DNA of 64,000 nucleotides from Magnetococcales bacterium (GTDB taxonomy: Bacteria; Pseudomonadota; Magnetococcia; Magnetococcales; Magnetaquicoccaceae): assembly GCA_015232825.1 (NCBI GenBank), contig JADFYY010000002.1:1-64000 (forward strand), given 5' to 3'. Within the stretch, counting starts at the first letter, position 1, and each line of letters begins with the position of its first letter. The notes under the pieces were generated by a model, which searched no databases, was not told the DNA's origin, and saw only the letters and a program-made list of their open reading frames with translations. Positions 9,485-19,855 of the stretch are shown piece by piece. Position numbers and translations under genes: made by a program.

Positions 9485-11167
9485 TTACATTTCCATGACC
9501 AGAGGAAAGACAGCGGGTCGGCGTCCCAACCGTTTTTTGAAAAAACGACGTAACGCCCTTTGCGCGAGTTCTGGAGCCCCGACCACTTCGTCATCGGCAA
9601 AGTTCATCCCTTTGGAGCCTAATACCAGCGCGGATTCTACCGCATCTTTGGCTTCTTCCAAAAGATCCTGGTGGTCCTCTTCAAAGACTACTCCGCGAGT
9701 GAGCAGTTCTGGACGTTGCAATACCTCTCCCGTAGCCTTTTCTACCATCATGACCACAACAACCATGCCATCTTCCGAAAGATGCTTGCGATCACGCAAG
9801 ACAATATCGCCCACATCACCGACCCCTTTGCCATCCACAAAGACTCGTCCGCTTGGAATGGTTCCGTCAATACGAAAAGAGTTCCGATCCAGCACGCCCC
9901 GGTCGCCATTCTCTAAAACCAGTGCGTTTTGCAAGGGGATTCCCATGCTTACGGCCAACTGCCGGTGGCTGTACAAGTGGCGTCTTTCGCCGTGCAGAGG
10001 CATGAAAAATTTGGGACGGGTCATGGCCAGCATGAGTTTTAGATCTTCCAGAGGGGCGTGTCCAGAGACATGAATTTCAGGCATGTTCTTTTCGTGAATG
10101 ACTTCCGCCCCTTTCTTGAACAAGAGATTGATCAGGGTCCAAATGGTTCGCTCGTTGCCGGGAATGAATTTGGAGGAGAAAACAACCATATCGCCGGGCA
10201 AAATGGAGATATCCTGATGTTCCCCAGAGGCGATGCGTACCATTGAGGAGTTGGGTTCACCCTGGCTGCCGGTTGAGATGACCATCACCTCGTTGCGGGG
10301 GTATTGATTGAGCCGTTTGATATCAATGAGGATGTCGGCTGGGATATTGATGTATCCGAGGGCGCGGGCTACGTTGACATTGCTGACCATGGAGCGTCCG
10401 TTGAGGAGTACTTTGCGTTTGACAACGGCGGCTGCATTGATCGCCTGCTGGATTCGTTGGATATTGGAAGAGAACGTCGCGACCAGCAACAGTCCTTTGG
10501 CTTGCGAAAAGAGTGTGTCGAAGACGGTACTGATGGTCATCTCTGCGATGGTGGCACCAGGACGATTGATGTTGGTGGAGTCAGAAAAGAGAGCCAAAAC
10601 CCCTTTTTCACCCAAGTTGGTAAAGGAGTGCAGATCCGTAGGGCGATCATTGATCGGGGTGTGATCGATTTTAAAGTCACCGGTATGGACAATGGTTCCT
10701 AGGGGGGTGCGAATGGCTAGGGCCGAGGAGTCCACAATGGAATGGGTCACATGAATGAAGGTGATGTTGAAGGGGCCAACCTGGAGCGGTTGGCGATGTT
10801 TGACTTCAATCATTTCCACCTGATTTTGGAGACCGTGTTCCTTGAATTTTCCCTCCAGAAGTCCAAGGGTCATGGCTGTGCCATAGATGGGGGCTTCGAT
10901 TTTGGGCCAGATATAGGGCAAGGCACCAATATGGTCTTCGTGGCCATGGGTAAGAATGAAGCCAACAACCCGTTCCCGGTTGTCGAAGAGAAATTGTGCG
11001 TCTGGAATAATGAAATCTACCCCTGGGGTGTCGGGTGAGGGAAAGGTCAAACCGCAATCCACCACCAGCAATTTGTTCTCATAGCCGTAGACCATGAGAT
11101 TCATGCCGATCTCTCCCAACCCTCCCAGAGGCATGATCTCTATGGGAGTGGATGCAAGACGACTCAT
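9485..11167 (-). CDS. rnj: Ribonuclease J
   Basis: MBL-fold beta-CASP protein from MSRLASTPIEIMPLGGLGEIGMNLMVYGYENK, with HGHEDHIGALPY and HVSGHAPLEDLKLML. The likely start overlaps the tatC stop. Confidence 0.93.
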   Translation of the reverse strand: MSRLASTPIEIMPLGGLGEIGMNLMVYGYENKLLVVDCGLTFPSPDTPGVDFIIPDAQFLFDNRERVVGFILTHGHEDHIGALPYIWPKIEAPIYGTAMTLGLLEGKFKEHGLQNQVEMIEVKHRQPLQVGPFNITFIHVTHSIVDSSALAIRTPLGTIVHTGDFKIDHTPINDRPTDLHSFTNLGEKGVLALFSDSTNINRPGATIAEMTISTVFDTLFSQAKGLLLVATFSSNIQRIQQAINAAAVVKRKVLLNGRSMVSNVNVARALGYINIPADILIDIKRLNQYPRNEVMVISTGSQGEPNSSMVRIASGEHQDISILPGDMVVFSSKFIPGNERTIWTLINLLFKKGAEVIHEKNMPEIHVSGHAPLEDLKLMLAMTRPKFFMPLHGERRHLYSHRQLAVSMGIPLQNALVLENGDRGVLDRNSFRIDGTIPSGRVFVDGKGVGDVGDIVLRDRKHLSEDGMVVVVMMVEKATGEVLQRPELLTRGVVFEEDHQDLLEEAKDAVESALVLGSKGMNFADDEVVGAPELAQRALRRFFKKRLGRRPAVFPLVMEM

Positions 11168-11925
11168 TGTTCTTGCTCCGACTGCTCTTCTTTCAGTTTG
11201 CGTTTGCGCTCGATGCCCCGTCCGATAATAATGGAAATTTCGTACATGATGCACATGGGTACAGCCAGCATGATTTGCGAAATGGGGTCCGGTGGGGTGA
11301 TGATGCCAGCCAGTACAAAGGCAAAGACAATATTGTAGCGTCTTTTGTTGACCAGTCCCGCTGTGCTAATGACCCCAGTCTTGATGAGCAGAAGCAGTAC
11401 GAGGGGAAGTTCAAACACCAAACCAAAGGCAAGCAGCATGACCATAATCAGGCTGACATATTGTGCCACCGATGGCATGGCGGCTATGTCAGGTGATGAA
11501 AAACTCAAAAAATACTGGAAGGCCATGGGAAAAACGAACAGATAGGCCAGAGAGGCTCCCAGAAAAAAGAGTACAGGGGTCATGATCAGAAACGGAAGAA
11601 ACGAGTTTTTTTCCGATTCGTAGAGGCCTGGCGCAATGAACAGCCATAACTGGGTGAGGGAGACCGGGAGGGCCAGCACAAATCCTGAATAAGCCGACAC
11701 TTTGAGATAAGTAAAAAAGGCCTCGTGCAAACCGGTGAAGATCATTTTGTCGTTTGGTCCCATGATGGCCCGCAACGGCCTGATCAGGAAGGCGAAGATC
11801 TCTTCAGAAAATCCCCAGGAGATTAGAAATCCCACTAAAATCGCCAGCACAGAGATGGTCAGGCGATTGCGCAGTTCGGTCAGATGGGCCAGCAAAGGGG
11901 CTGTGTCATTGGGTCCAATGGTCAT
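11164..11925 (-). CDS. tatC: Sec-independent protein translocase TatC
   Basis: 253 aa; LLAHLTELRNRLTISVLAILVGFLISW...GASLAYLFVFPMAFQYF...RRYNIVFAFVLAGIITPPDPISQIMLAVPMCIMYEISI. Confidence 0.96.
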   Translation of the reverse strand: MTIGPNDTAPLLAHLTELRNRLTISVLAILVGFLISWGFSEEIFAFLIRPLRAIMGPNDKMIFTGLHEAFFTYLKVSAYSGFVLALPVSLTQLWLFIAPGLYESEKNSFLPFLIMTPVLFFLGASLAYLFVFPMAFQYFLSFSSPDIAAMPSVAQYVSLIMVMLLAFGLVFELPLVLLLLIKTGVISTAGLVNKRRYNIVFAFVLAGIITPPDPISQIMLAVPMCIMYEISIIIGRGIERKRKLKEEQSEQEQ

Positions 11926-12263
11926 GGGTGGGCCGGATCAACTTTGTTGGGGGGCGGGACCGCCGGTGGAACGGATGCAACTGGAACCGAGGGTGTCGCT
12001 TCATGGATGTTTTTGCTGGTTTCGTCCGCTTTGGGATGGTTCGGCGGGGTGTAGTGAGAACTTTCACTCATTCTTGCTTCGAAGTCATCCAGGTTGACGC
12101 TGTTGCGGACATCGTTGGCGATTCTCTGAAACTGACGAATCAGACGCGCCAATCCTCTAGCGACCTCTGGTAGTTTGTCGGGTCCAATCACCAGAAGTGC
12201 GACAATCAGAATGATGAAAAATTCAATCCAGTCAAGTCCAAACATGGAGGCATTACTCCTCAA
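11922..12263 (-). CDS. tatB: Twin-arginine translocase subunit TatB
   Basis: MFGLDWIEFFIILIVALLVIGPDKLPEVARGLARLIRQFQRIANDVRNS. Confidence 0.93.
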   Translation of the reverse strand: MRSNASMFGLDWIEFFIILIVALLVIGPDKLPEVARGLARLIRQFQRIANDVRNSVNLDDFEARMSESSHYTPPNHPKADETSKNIHEATPSVPVASVPPAVPPPNKVDPAHP

Positions 12264-12272
12264 CAGTCAAGA

Positions 12273-12497
12273 TTAGGATGTCTCTCTTTTGGATTGACCT
12301 TCAATAATCGGTGTGGCAGTGGCTGGCGCGTCTGGCTTGGGCAGGTCGTCAGGAGGATCCTTATCCCCGCTCATGGCATTTTTAAAGCTTTTGACTCCTT
12401 GGCCCAAGTCACGCATGACCGATGGGAGTTTTCCGGCCCCAAAGACGACCAGGACAATTGCCAGGATGATGAGTAAATGTGATGTGCTCAATCCCAT
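12273..12497 (-). CDS. tatA: Twin-arginine translocase subunit TatA
   Basis: Probable internal start [42 protein letters not shown]. Confidence 0.92.
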   Translation of the reverse strand: MGLSTSHLLIILAIVLVVFGAGKLPSVMRDLGQGVKSFKNAMSGDKDPPDDLPKPDAPATATPIIEGQSKRETS

Positions 12498-12628
12498 TTT
12501 AGTGGTACTCCTTGTCGATGGAGAAGAAGGGATTCCCGCATTCAGGGAACCGCAAAATTTTGAATATACCTGAAGGTGACCCATGGCACCAGGATTCATA
12601 GACACGAAATCTGCGCAATGGAAGTGGG

Positions 12629-12811
12629 TCAAGGGTTTTCAGGTGGTTTTTGTCGGGAGCCACACCCTCCGCATCCTCCCCCCCGACATCCTGGAGGAGG
12701 AGGTTTGCTGGGTGCAAACATTTGGCGGATGTACCTTGCAACGTACAGAAGACAAATGCCCAAAATAAGGGATAGGATGATTGCATCCCATGGATTTTCA
12801 GTAGTATTCAT
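12629..12811 (-). CDS. FeoB-associated Cys-rich membrane protein-like small protein
   Basis: [60 protein letters not shown]: one TM helix plus a CxxxxCxxC tail, near feoB. Confidence 0.65.
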   Translation of the reverse strand: MNTTENPWDAIILSLILGICLLYVARYIRQMFAPSKPPPPGCRGGGCGGCGSRQKPPENP

Positions 12812-12836
12812 TGAGTTGGTTCCCAAAATGGTGATT

Positions 12837-13394
12837 TCAATCGTCACGTGGTGGGGCTCGGTGGGCAACACCGTGGTGACAATCGATACAGGTTTTACCC
12901 TCCTGAATCGCTTCGGGGTGTTTGGTTTGGGCGCGTGGCCGTTGTTCTTCAAATTTCATGCTTTTCAGGTCGTGACAGCTTCGGCATTCACGAGAATCGG
13001 TCGCGACCATGGTAGCCCAGACCCGTTCAGCCATCTCCTTGCGCTTGGCATTGAATTTTTCCGGGGTATCCACACTGCCTTTTATTGTGTGGTAGATGTC
13101 GTTCAACGCCATCACTTTGCGAACCATTTTTGGCCAGAATGGTTTGGGTACATGGCAATCCGGGCAGGTGGCACGCACGCCAGACGGGTTTTTGTAATGG
13201 GGGGATTCCAAATACTCTTTGTAAACCGTGGTCTCCATTTCGTGGCACGAGATACAGAATTCCAGCGTGTTGGTGTGATCGAGGAAGTGGTTGAATCCGA
13301 TCAAAAATACGAGCATACTCAAGGCTCCAACTCCCACCAAAGCGGTACTGCTCCAACGCGAAAAGAGGGACCGCTCGGCTGGCCACATGCGCAT
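12837..13394 (-). CDS. NapC/NirT family multiheme cytochrome c
   Basis: N-terminal TM anchor plus four CxxCH motifs (CISCH, CPDCH, CRSCH, CIDCH). Confidence 0.88.
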   Translation of the reverse strand: MRMWPAERSLFSRWSSTALVGVGALSMLVFLIGFNHFLDHTNTLEFCISCHEMETTVYKEYLESPHYKNPSGVRATCPDCHVPKPFWPKMVRKVMALNDIYHTIKGSVDTPEKFNAKRKEMAERVWATMVATDSRECRSCHDLKSMKFEEQRPRAQTKHPEAIQEGKTCIDCHHGVAHRAPPRDD

Positions 13395-13398
13395 GAAC

Positions 13399-14136
13399 CT
13401 ATTGGGGCAAAGTTTGCAGGTGAGCGACAATATCGATTGTGACCTGGGGGTCCAATGCGAGCAGTGCTGGCATCTGTTCTCTGGGTTGACCGTGTCGGAT
13501 TTTCATCACCATTCGGTCTCCATTGGCCGCAACCGAACCAATGGGATCGGCATCGGCGATTTTTTTGCCATCCTTTCCGTGGCAACCAATGCAAAGGGTC
13601 TCGAAATAGACCTTCCCCTTGGCAACATTTCCTTTGGATTTCAGGGTCGGATATTCAATAAATTTGGCCATATCGATCTGACCTTTGGAAATGAAATTGG
13701 CCAGATCAGAAACGTCCGTATTGGTCAACATGGCCGTGGTGTAGCCATGGGTTTTGTCCCGTAGAATGGTTGCGATGGTGGTTGGATCTTTGTCAATGGC
13801 CCCTTTAAGCCCTTTGAGGCCTGTGTAGTGTTTGTTGCCTTCGCCATAAGCACCATCCTTGCCCAGCAGATCCCATCCATGACATTCGGGACAACGCCAT
13901 GTGGCGTCGTTTTTAAAATTTTTTCCAGGGTAGGCGGGATGGGTTACGGTTGGTTTTTCCGCTTTGTTCTCGCGCCACCATGTATCATAAAGTCGTCCAC
14001 CGCGTGCGATGGATACGAGGTCATCGGCCTCAGCCATGTTTGCCGAACTGGTGAGCAAGCCAAGTGCCATGGCGGTGACAATAAAGGATTTTTTAAAATA
14101 AAAACGATCTTGGAAGAGGTTTCGTAATATACTCAT
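13399..14136 (-). CDS. Diheme c-type cytochrome, secreted
   Basis: 245 aa with a signal-like N-terminus, two CxxCH motifs (CPECH, CIGCH) and a C-terminal cytochrome c fold ending IVAHLQTLPQ. Confidence 0.85.
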   Translation of the reverse strand: MSILRNLFQDRFYFKKSFIVTAMALGLLTSSANMAEADDLVSIARGGRLYDTWWRENKAEKPTVTHPAYPGKNFKNDATWRCPECHGWDLLGKDGAYGEGNKHYTGLKGLKGAIDKDPTTIATILRDKTHGYTTAMLTNTDVSDLANFISKGQIDMAKFIEYPTLKSKGNVAKGKVYFETLCIGCHGKDGKKIADADPIGSVAANGDRMVMKIRHGQPREQMPALLALDPQVTIDIVAHLQTLPQ

Positions 14137-14192
14137 TCTTTTTTTTCCTATTTTCCTTTTTGGAAACCTTTTTGTTCAGCTTTCATTACAAT

Positions 14193-16325
14193 TTATACGA
14201 TAAGATGCCCGATCATGACAATGCCAAAAGCGAGAAACCATGCAAAAGTCATAGAAAAAGCCACAGAAAACCCAGCCCATTTCCATCCGCCCGTCTCTCG
14301 GCGGATGGTGGCGATGGTGGCCAGACATGGGGTGTAGAGCAGTGTGAACACCATGAAGGCAAACGCTACCAGTGGAGACATGGATTTGCCAAGCATTGCC
14401 TGTAGTGAAGCCGATTCGGCGGCGTTCTCGCGATCTTGGGAATAGAGTACCGCATAGCTGGCCACCACGACCTCCTTGGCCATCAAGCCGGTAAGAATGG
14501 CGACGGTATCCCGCCAAGTCATCTCCAGGGGAGAAAAAATTGGGGTGACCGTATGGGCGATGCGACCTAGGTAGCTCTTGGCCAGAGCTTCTTGGTTACG
14601 TTCGCGAGTGAGTTTTGTGATGGCATCTTGCTGTTGGGGGGTAGGGGGCTGGCTCTGTAATTGTTCGATTTGTCCTTTATAATCCACACTCCATTCCACG
14701 TTTTTTGGGAACTCTTTCATGAACCAGAGGATGATGGAGCCAATCAGGATGACCCCAGCAATTTTGTGGAGGAATGATAAGGCATTGTCCCACATATGGA
14801 TCAGCAGTGAGCGCATGGTTGGTAACCGGTAAGGGGGCAACTCCATGATGAAGGTCTCATGGATCCCAGACGGCAGAAATTTGTTCAAGAGAATAGAGGC
14901 GACCATGGCCATGACAATGCTGATGATGTACATCAAAAACACCATGGTTCCGGCCATTTCACTGAAAAACGCCCCCGCAAAAAGGATGAACACAGGCAAG
15001 CGGGCCGCACAGAGCATGAAAGGATTGACTAAAATGGTAATGAGGCGGGAACGATGACTTTCGATGGTGCGTGTGGCCATGACAGCCGGGACATTGCAGC
15101 CAAATCCGATCACCATGGGAATGAGGGCTTTGCCGTGCAGGCCAAAGGAGTGCATCAGGCGATCCATGAGAAATGCAGCACGAGTCAGATAGCCGGTTTC
15201 GCTGAAGATGGCCATGAAGAAAAACAGTATGACGATATTGGGTAGAAAAATGATGGTTCCACCAACACCCGCCACAATACCATCCACGGCCAAGTCATGC
15301 ACCATTCCAGCGGGTATCAGTGTGCTGACCCACTCTTTGACCCAATCCACCAAGGTCTGAATCCATCCAGTTGGGTATTTCCCTAGGGTGAAGGTGGATT
15401 GAAACATGAGCCATAAAAATCCAACAAAGACAGGAATTCCAATGAGTTGATGCAGAAATACCGTATCTAGCTTGCGGGTCAAGTCCAGATGGTTTGCCAT
15501 TTCGGGTGCCTGACGCACGGTTTTGAGAATTAAGTGATGCACAAAGCCGTAGCGAGCATCGGCAAAGAGCATTTCGCATTCGCCGTTGTGTTCCTTGGCT
15601 AGGTCGTATCGCTCCCGGCGAACCATTTCTAGTAGATGGGCATGGTCTCCTTCCCGGCGCAACAGGGCGTCATCTCCTTCTAGGAGTTTGATGGCCAGCC
15701 AACGGGTTTGATGGGCATCCATTTTATCTGGGTGGAGTTGCCGAATCCGGCCTTGTACCCGCTCGATGGCCGCCGTCAAATGATCATCGTAGCGATGGAT
15801 CTCTGGGGCTGGGCGACTATTTTTTTCCGTCATTTGCAACAAGGTTTTCTTGAGGGCATCCAACCCTTGTCCCGTGACACCATTGACCGATAAAACCGGG
15901 CCACCGAGTAGTTTGGAGAGGGCCGCGTTATCGATTTGCAGTTTTTTGCGTTCAGCCTCGTCGATCATGTTGAGAACAAAGAGGATCGGTCTTCCCAATT
16001 CAATTAATTGGCTGGTCAAAAACAAAGAGCGTTCGAGATTACCAGCATCCAGGACGTTGACAAGGATATCGGCCCTGTCTTCGTGGATGTAATCCCTGGC
16101 CTCACTCTCTTCTGGGGTTTGGGTGGTCAGGGCGTACAATCCTGGCAGGTCTGCCAGTTGGAACTGTTTTTGTTGATATTCAAAGGTGCGCTGTTTGATT
16201 GCGACCGTGACCCGTGGATAATTGCCTACTTGGTCTTTGGAATTGCATAACTGATTAAATATTGTGGTTTTTCCACTATTTGGATTGCCAACTAGGCCAA
16301 CGGAAATGGTTGATTTGGAGTCCAT
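14193..16325 (-). CDS. feoB: Ferrous iron transport protein B
   Basis: 710 aa: G1 GNPNSGKTTIFNQLC, G3 DLPGLYAL, G4 NMID, Gate domains GFGCNVPAVMATRTIES and ARLPVFILFAGAFF. Confidence 0.96.
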   Translation of the reverse strand: MDSKSTISVGLVGNPNSGKTTIFNQLCNSKDQVGNYPRVTVAIKQRTFEYQQKQFQLADLPGLYALTTQTPEESEARDYIHEDRADILVNVLDAGNLERSLFLTSQLIELGRPILFVLNMIDEAERKKLQIDNAALSKLLGGPVLSVNGVTGQGLDALKKTLLQMTEKNSRPAPEIHRYDDHLTAAIERVQGRIRQLHPDKMDAHQTRWLAIKLLEGDDALLRREGDHAHLLEMVRRERYDLAKEHNGECEMLFADARYGFVHHLILKTVRQAPEMANHLDLTRKLDTVFLHQLIGIPVFVGFLWLMFQSTFTLGKYPTGWIQTLVDWVKEWVSTLIPAGMVHDLAVDGIVAGVGGTIIFLPNIVILFFFMAIFSETGYLTRAAFLMDRLMHSFGLHGKALIPMVIGFGCNVPAVMATRTIESHRSRLITILVNPFMLCAARLPVFILFAGAFFSEMAGTMVFLMYIISIVMAMVASILLNKFLPSGIHETFIMELPPYRLPTMRSLLIHMWDNALSFLHKIAGVILIGSIILWFMKEFPKNVEWSVDYKGQIEQLQSQPPTPQQQDAITKLTRERNQEALAKSYLGRIAHTVTPIFSPLEMTWRDTVAILTGLMAKEVVVASYAVLYSQDRENAAESASLQAMLGKSMSPLVAFAFMVFTLLYTPCLATIATIRRETGGWKWAGFSVAFSMTFAWFLAFGIVMIGHLIV

Positions 16326-16430
16326 GGGGATTTGCCTTAGAGAGGGTATTGTTTATCGAAACTTTTTATTCTAAATGAAAATCAATTCTATTTCAAGGAG
16401 AGATTCTTAGCAGAATTCAGCAAGATTGGC

Positions 16431-18017
16431 CTAATCTTGAAGCGAATTTTTGATTTCGATAATTTCGTCCAAATTTTCAAAAAAGATATCCACCAGCCTT
16501 GGATCAAAATGTTTGCCTCTTTCTTCTTTAAAAAGGGCTAAAACCCGATCCATTTCCCAGGCTCTTCGGTAACAGCGATCACAAATCAAGGCGTCAAACA
16601 CGTCCGCAACTGCCGTAACACGGGCAAAGATGTGAATGTTTTCCTGGCTCAAACCTTGTGGATACCCGCTACCATCCCATTTCTCATGGTGCTGATGGGC
16701 AATGATGGCCCCGGCTTGCAGAATGGAGCGTTGCGACTGCTTGAGAATGGCGTGGCCAATGTTGGGATGTTGCTCCATGGTGGCCCTTTCCTCAGGGGTC
16801 AGCTTGCCGGGTTTGTTGAGAATGGTATCTGGAATGCCAATTTTTCCCAGATCGTGAAGGGGAGAGGCGACATACAATAGTTCCGCCTCATTGTCATCCA
16901 TGCCGAATTTGGAGGCCAATAGCCTGGAGTACAATGCCACACGTCGCACATGTTGACCGGCCTCTTGCGACCGGACCTCAATGACCTCCCCCAGGGTGAA
17001 GGTAACTTCTCGTTGGGTGTTGAGAATTTCTCGATTCAGAAAGAGATTGTTGAAGGAAAACGAGATGTTTGAAGAAAACAGATCGATCAGATTTTTTTCT
17101 GTATCATCTAAATTGTGTGCCGCTTCAGTCAGGATGTAGTTTTCAATTTGAGGGGTGGAACAGAAGTATCCAAAATAATAATTTTCAAAAAAGAGCGATT
17201 TTTTTTCAGTCATCCCCTCTTGGATGCGCTGATAAAGTGCCTGGGAGAGGATTTGTTTCAAAGGTTTGTTAATAGCCCGCTTAAAGCGTCCAGATCCAGC
17301 ATAAACCAACATTTCTCCTCTTCTGTCGGAAAAAGCGATCGAGGAGGTGGTGTGTTGATGCCCAGACTGTTCTAGGTCGATGATGGAAGCGAGTTGAGTC
17401 AGAATGCCTGAAGCCAGTAATTTCAGGGAGTTTGGTTCAAACAGATTTGCTGTGGCATCGATGATTTTTTCGAGTCCCCGGCGGGTGTTTTCCAGAGTGC
17501 GCAGATCCCGGTATGAACGCAGAGCCGCGATGATCGAGATGATTAGGCTTTGTTTGCTTAAAGTAGATTTATCTTTATAATCATTAATATCATAGTCAAT
17601 AAAGACCGTCTCCTCTGGGGCGTGGCCTGGTTGGCCCGTGCGCAGAATGATGCGGATCAAGGTGTTTTTCAGCACGTCGCGGACATGGCGAACCACATCC
17701 AGGCCAGAGCTTGCCGTTTCCATGACGACATCCAGGAGCAAAATGGCGGCATCTGGGTGTTCTTTTACCAAGCGAATCGCTTCTTCACCGGAATGACCCA
17801 ACAATAACTCAATTGGTCGTTCCTCGAAGGTAAATTCAGCCAAAATAAATTTTGTGAGGACAAGCACATATTCATCATCATCAACGGCAATGACTTTCCA
17901 TGGAGGTCGGTTGTGATGAGAAGTGGGTTGTGGTTTGACAGGTTCTGAAGCGGGCACGTCGTCGGCAAATACCAACTTCTCGTTGTCCAGATCAGAATGG
18001 GTGTCATTGTGGTTCAT
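16431..18017 (-). CDS. Response regulator with DUF3369-like middle region and HD-GYP c-di-GMP phosphodiesterase domain
   Basis: REC (AVDDDEYV...LLLDVVME) and HD-GYP (HDLGKIGIPDTILNKPGKLTPEE...HHEKWDGSGYPQGL). Confidence 0.92.
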   Translation of the reverse strand: MNHNDTHSDLDNEKLVFADDVPASEPVKPQPTSHHNRPPWKVIAVDDDEYVLVLTKFILAEFTFEERPIELLLGHSGEEAIRLVKEHPDAAILLLDVVMETASSGLDVVRHVRDVLKNTLIRIILRTGQPGHAPEETVFIDYDINDYKDKSTLSKQSLIISIIAALRSYRDLRTLENTRRGLEKIIDATANLFEPNSLKLLASGILTQLASIIDLEQSGHQHTTSSIAFSDRRGEMLVYAGSGRFKRAINKPLKQILSQALYQRIQEGMTEKKSLFFENYYFGYFCSTPQIENYILTEAAHNLDDTEKNLIDLFSSNISFSFNNLFLNREILNTQREVTFTLGEVIEVRSQEAGQHVRRVALYSRLLASKFGMDDNEAELLYVASPLHDLGKIGIPDTILNKPGKLTPEERATMEQHPNIGHAILKQSQRSILQAGAIIAHQHHEKWDGSGYPQGLSQENIHIFARVTAVADVFDALICDRCYRRAWEMDRVLALFKEERGKHFDPRLVDIFFENLDEIIEIKNSLQD

Positions 18018-18038
18018 GAAATCTGCCTCGAGTCTGTT

Positions 18039-18905
18039 TCATGGTTTTTTAAGTTGCCCTATGGCCTGCTCAACGGTTTTGAGGGCCGGTGAACCGGGCG
18101 GAAGCAGTGGCATAAGTCGGGTCCAGAGTGTTAAAGCCTTTTGTTTATCCCCAGAGCGGAAGGCCGCGCCTCCCAGAAACCAGAGGGCTTCGGTTTGATC
18201 GGGTTTTTTAGCAAGAATCTCCTCAAACCGTTTGATCGCCTGTTCTTGCAACTGTAGGTTTGGATTTTGTATTTGCAATTCGGACAAGGCCACCGCCGCC
18301 TCCAAGGCGTCTGGGTGACGGGAGAGAATGTGGGTGTAGGCGTTCATGGCCTCGTCTGGACGGTTGATCACAACATAGGAACGAGCCAGTCGCATCCATC
18401 CAGCCAAGTCGTCTGGTGTGGCTTGCATGCGGATGGCGGCCTGTTCCACCATGATGGCAATCTCAGCAGGAATGGCTTGAGTGGCCTCGGCGGTGGCTGG
18501 AGCGATTTTCCCAGGTGTCCCCATGGCAACATAGAGACCTCCTGACAAGACCGTGATCAATAGCATAACAGACAAAGCAATGGAGATGTCCAAAGCGGTG
18601 CGTGGGGTCGTGGTGGTGATCGGTCCTGTGGCCGGGAGTGGTTCCATCGCATCGAGTCGGGTCAAAATGGTCGCCAGCTCCATCTCCAGGCTGTTGCGTA
18701 TCGGACCACTTTCCGTGTCGGATCCATCCATCTCCATCTCTTTGAGTTGCATCAAAATACCATCCCGTTGGGCGGCAAGGTCGCCGTGCGGGTCTCCTTC
18801 CAATCCCACAGGCAAAGGGGATCCGCCGCGTTGGGTGAAGACCGGGTAAAAAACGCCTGCTAATGAGGCAATCAGAAGGATGGGTAGAGTCCAAAGCCAA
18901 GTCAT
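18039..18905 (-). CDS. TPR protein resembling cytochrome c-type biogenesis CcmI/CycH
   Basis: N-terminal TM, short coiled region with an internal TM, and a TPR tail (DLAGWMRLARSYVVINRPDEAMNAYTHILSRHPDALEAAVALSELQI). Confidence 0.7.
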   Translation of the reverse strand: MTWLWTLPILLIASLAGVFYPVFTQRGGSPLPVGLEGDPHGDLAAQRDGILMQLKEMEMDGSDTESGPIRNSLEMELATILTRLDAMEPLPATGPITTTTPRTALDISIALSVMLLITVLSGGLYVAMGTPGKIAPATAEATQAIPAEIAIMVEQAAIRMQATPDDLAGWMRLARSYVVINRPDEAMNAYTHILSRHPDALEAAVALSELQIQNPNLQLQEQAIKRFEEILAKKPDQTEALWFLGGAAFRSGDKQKALTLWTRLMPLLPPGSPALKTVEQAIGQLKKP

Positions 18906-18947
18906 GATGGCACCTTTGGTAAGATGATTGGGTTGATTTTTAATAGA

Positions 18948-19772
18948 TTAATCACGGTTTGCATGGGTGTCGAGAAGGCGCAAACCGGTTAAAAGTTCAT
19001 TCATGGCGGCAAAGAATTCTGCCAGGAGCGGTGTCCGTTGTGCTAAAGGAATATCACGACGAAAGGCATCCTCTAGAGCTTTGGCGGCAAAATGGACGCG
19101 GTTGGCACTGATGTTGCCGGAAGATCCTTTGATTTTATGGAGAATGCGCAAGATAATATCCCTGGAATCAGCATCCAGGGCCGTTTGCAAGGATGCCATG
19201 TCCGCTTCGTGAGTGTGAAGAAAATTGCCCAGAAGTTCCAGGTAGAGTGGTGCGTTGCCCATCACCCGGTCTAGGCCACTGTCACGATCCAAACCGGGAA
19301 TTTGCGGAAAATTTTGTGCGGTTGACAGAAGCATGGATGATGTGGAACTCTCTTCTGGGGGGAAAAAGCCATTTTTTTGTAGAGTGGCGTAAAGTTGGGT
19401 TTGTGTGATTGGTTTGGGCAGCGTCAATAAGCAAGCATCGGATTCAAGGAGGCTTGTATCTTGAATGGGCGTGCTATCTCCACTAATTATAATTACAAAA
19501 GTTCTAAAATTTGGATCAATTCCCCATTGATTTTCAATGGTGCGAATGGCCTTCAAAGCCTCATCGCCGTTCATCTCGTCCATGAATTGGTCCATGCAGA
19601 TCAGGTCATAAGGACTCCCTTCGTCGGTGGCGATTTGAAACGCTTCCACCGCCTCGGAACCATCTTGCACGAGGTCGCATTGGCCCCAGGATTGGAGATA
19701 TTTATGCATCAAGATCCGATTGTTGGACTCATCATCGGCGATCAGGATTCTCAAGGGGTTTGCTCCATTCAA
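18948..19772 (-). CDS. Response regulator receiver + HPt domain protein
   Basis: REC (ILIADDESNNRILMHKYL...LICMDQFMDEMNG) and HPt (ILRILHKIKGSSGNISANRVHFAAKALEDA). Confidence 0.88.
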   Translation of the reverse strand: MNGANPLRILIADDESNNRILMHKYLQSWGQCDLVQDGSEAVEAFQIATDEGSPYDLICMDQFMDEMNGDEALKAIRTIENQWGIDPNFRTFVIIISGDSTPIQDTSLLESDACLLTLPKPITQTQLYATLQKNGFFPPEESSTSSMLLSTAQNFPQIPGLDRDSGLDRVMGNAPLYLELLGNFLHTHEADMASLQTALDADSRDIILRILHKIKGSSGNISANRVHFAAKALEDAFRRDIPLAQRTPLLAEFFAAMNELLTGLRLLDTHANRD

Positions 19773-19855
19773 GGCAAAAAAGCGAACAGGGTCTGGCAGT
19801 CATCTAAGATAGCTCAAGGAGCCCGGTGAGGTCAAAGCTTTGTGAATGGGTATCA

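Noticed and set aside
10304-11057. Multiple plus-strand ORFs antisense to RNase J
   Set aside because: The minus frame is a well-conserved family; the antisense ORFs have no recognisable domains.
12499-13442. 288-aa plus-strand ORF 12576-13442 and overlapping small ORFs
   Set aside because: Antisense to the NapC-type cytochrome and the Cys-rich protein, which have clear motifs on the minus strand.
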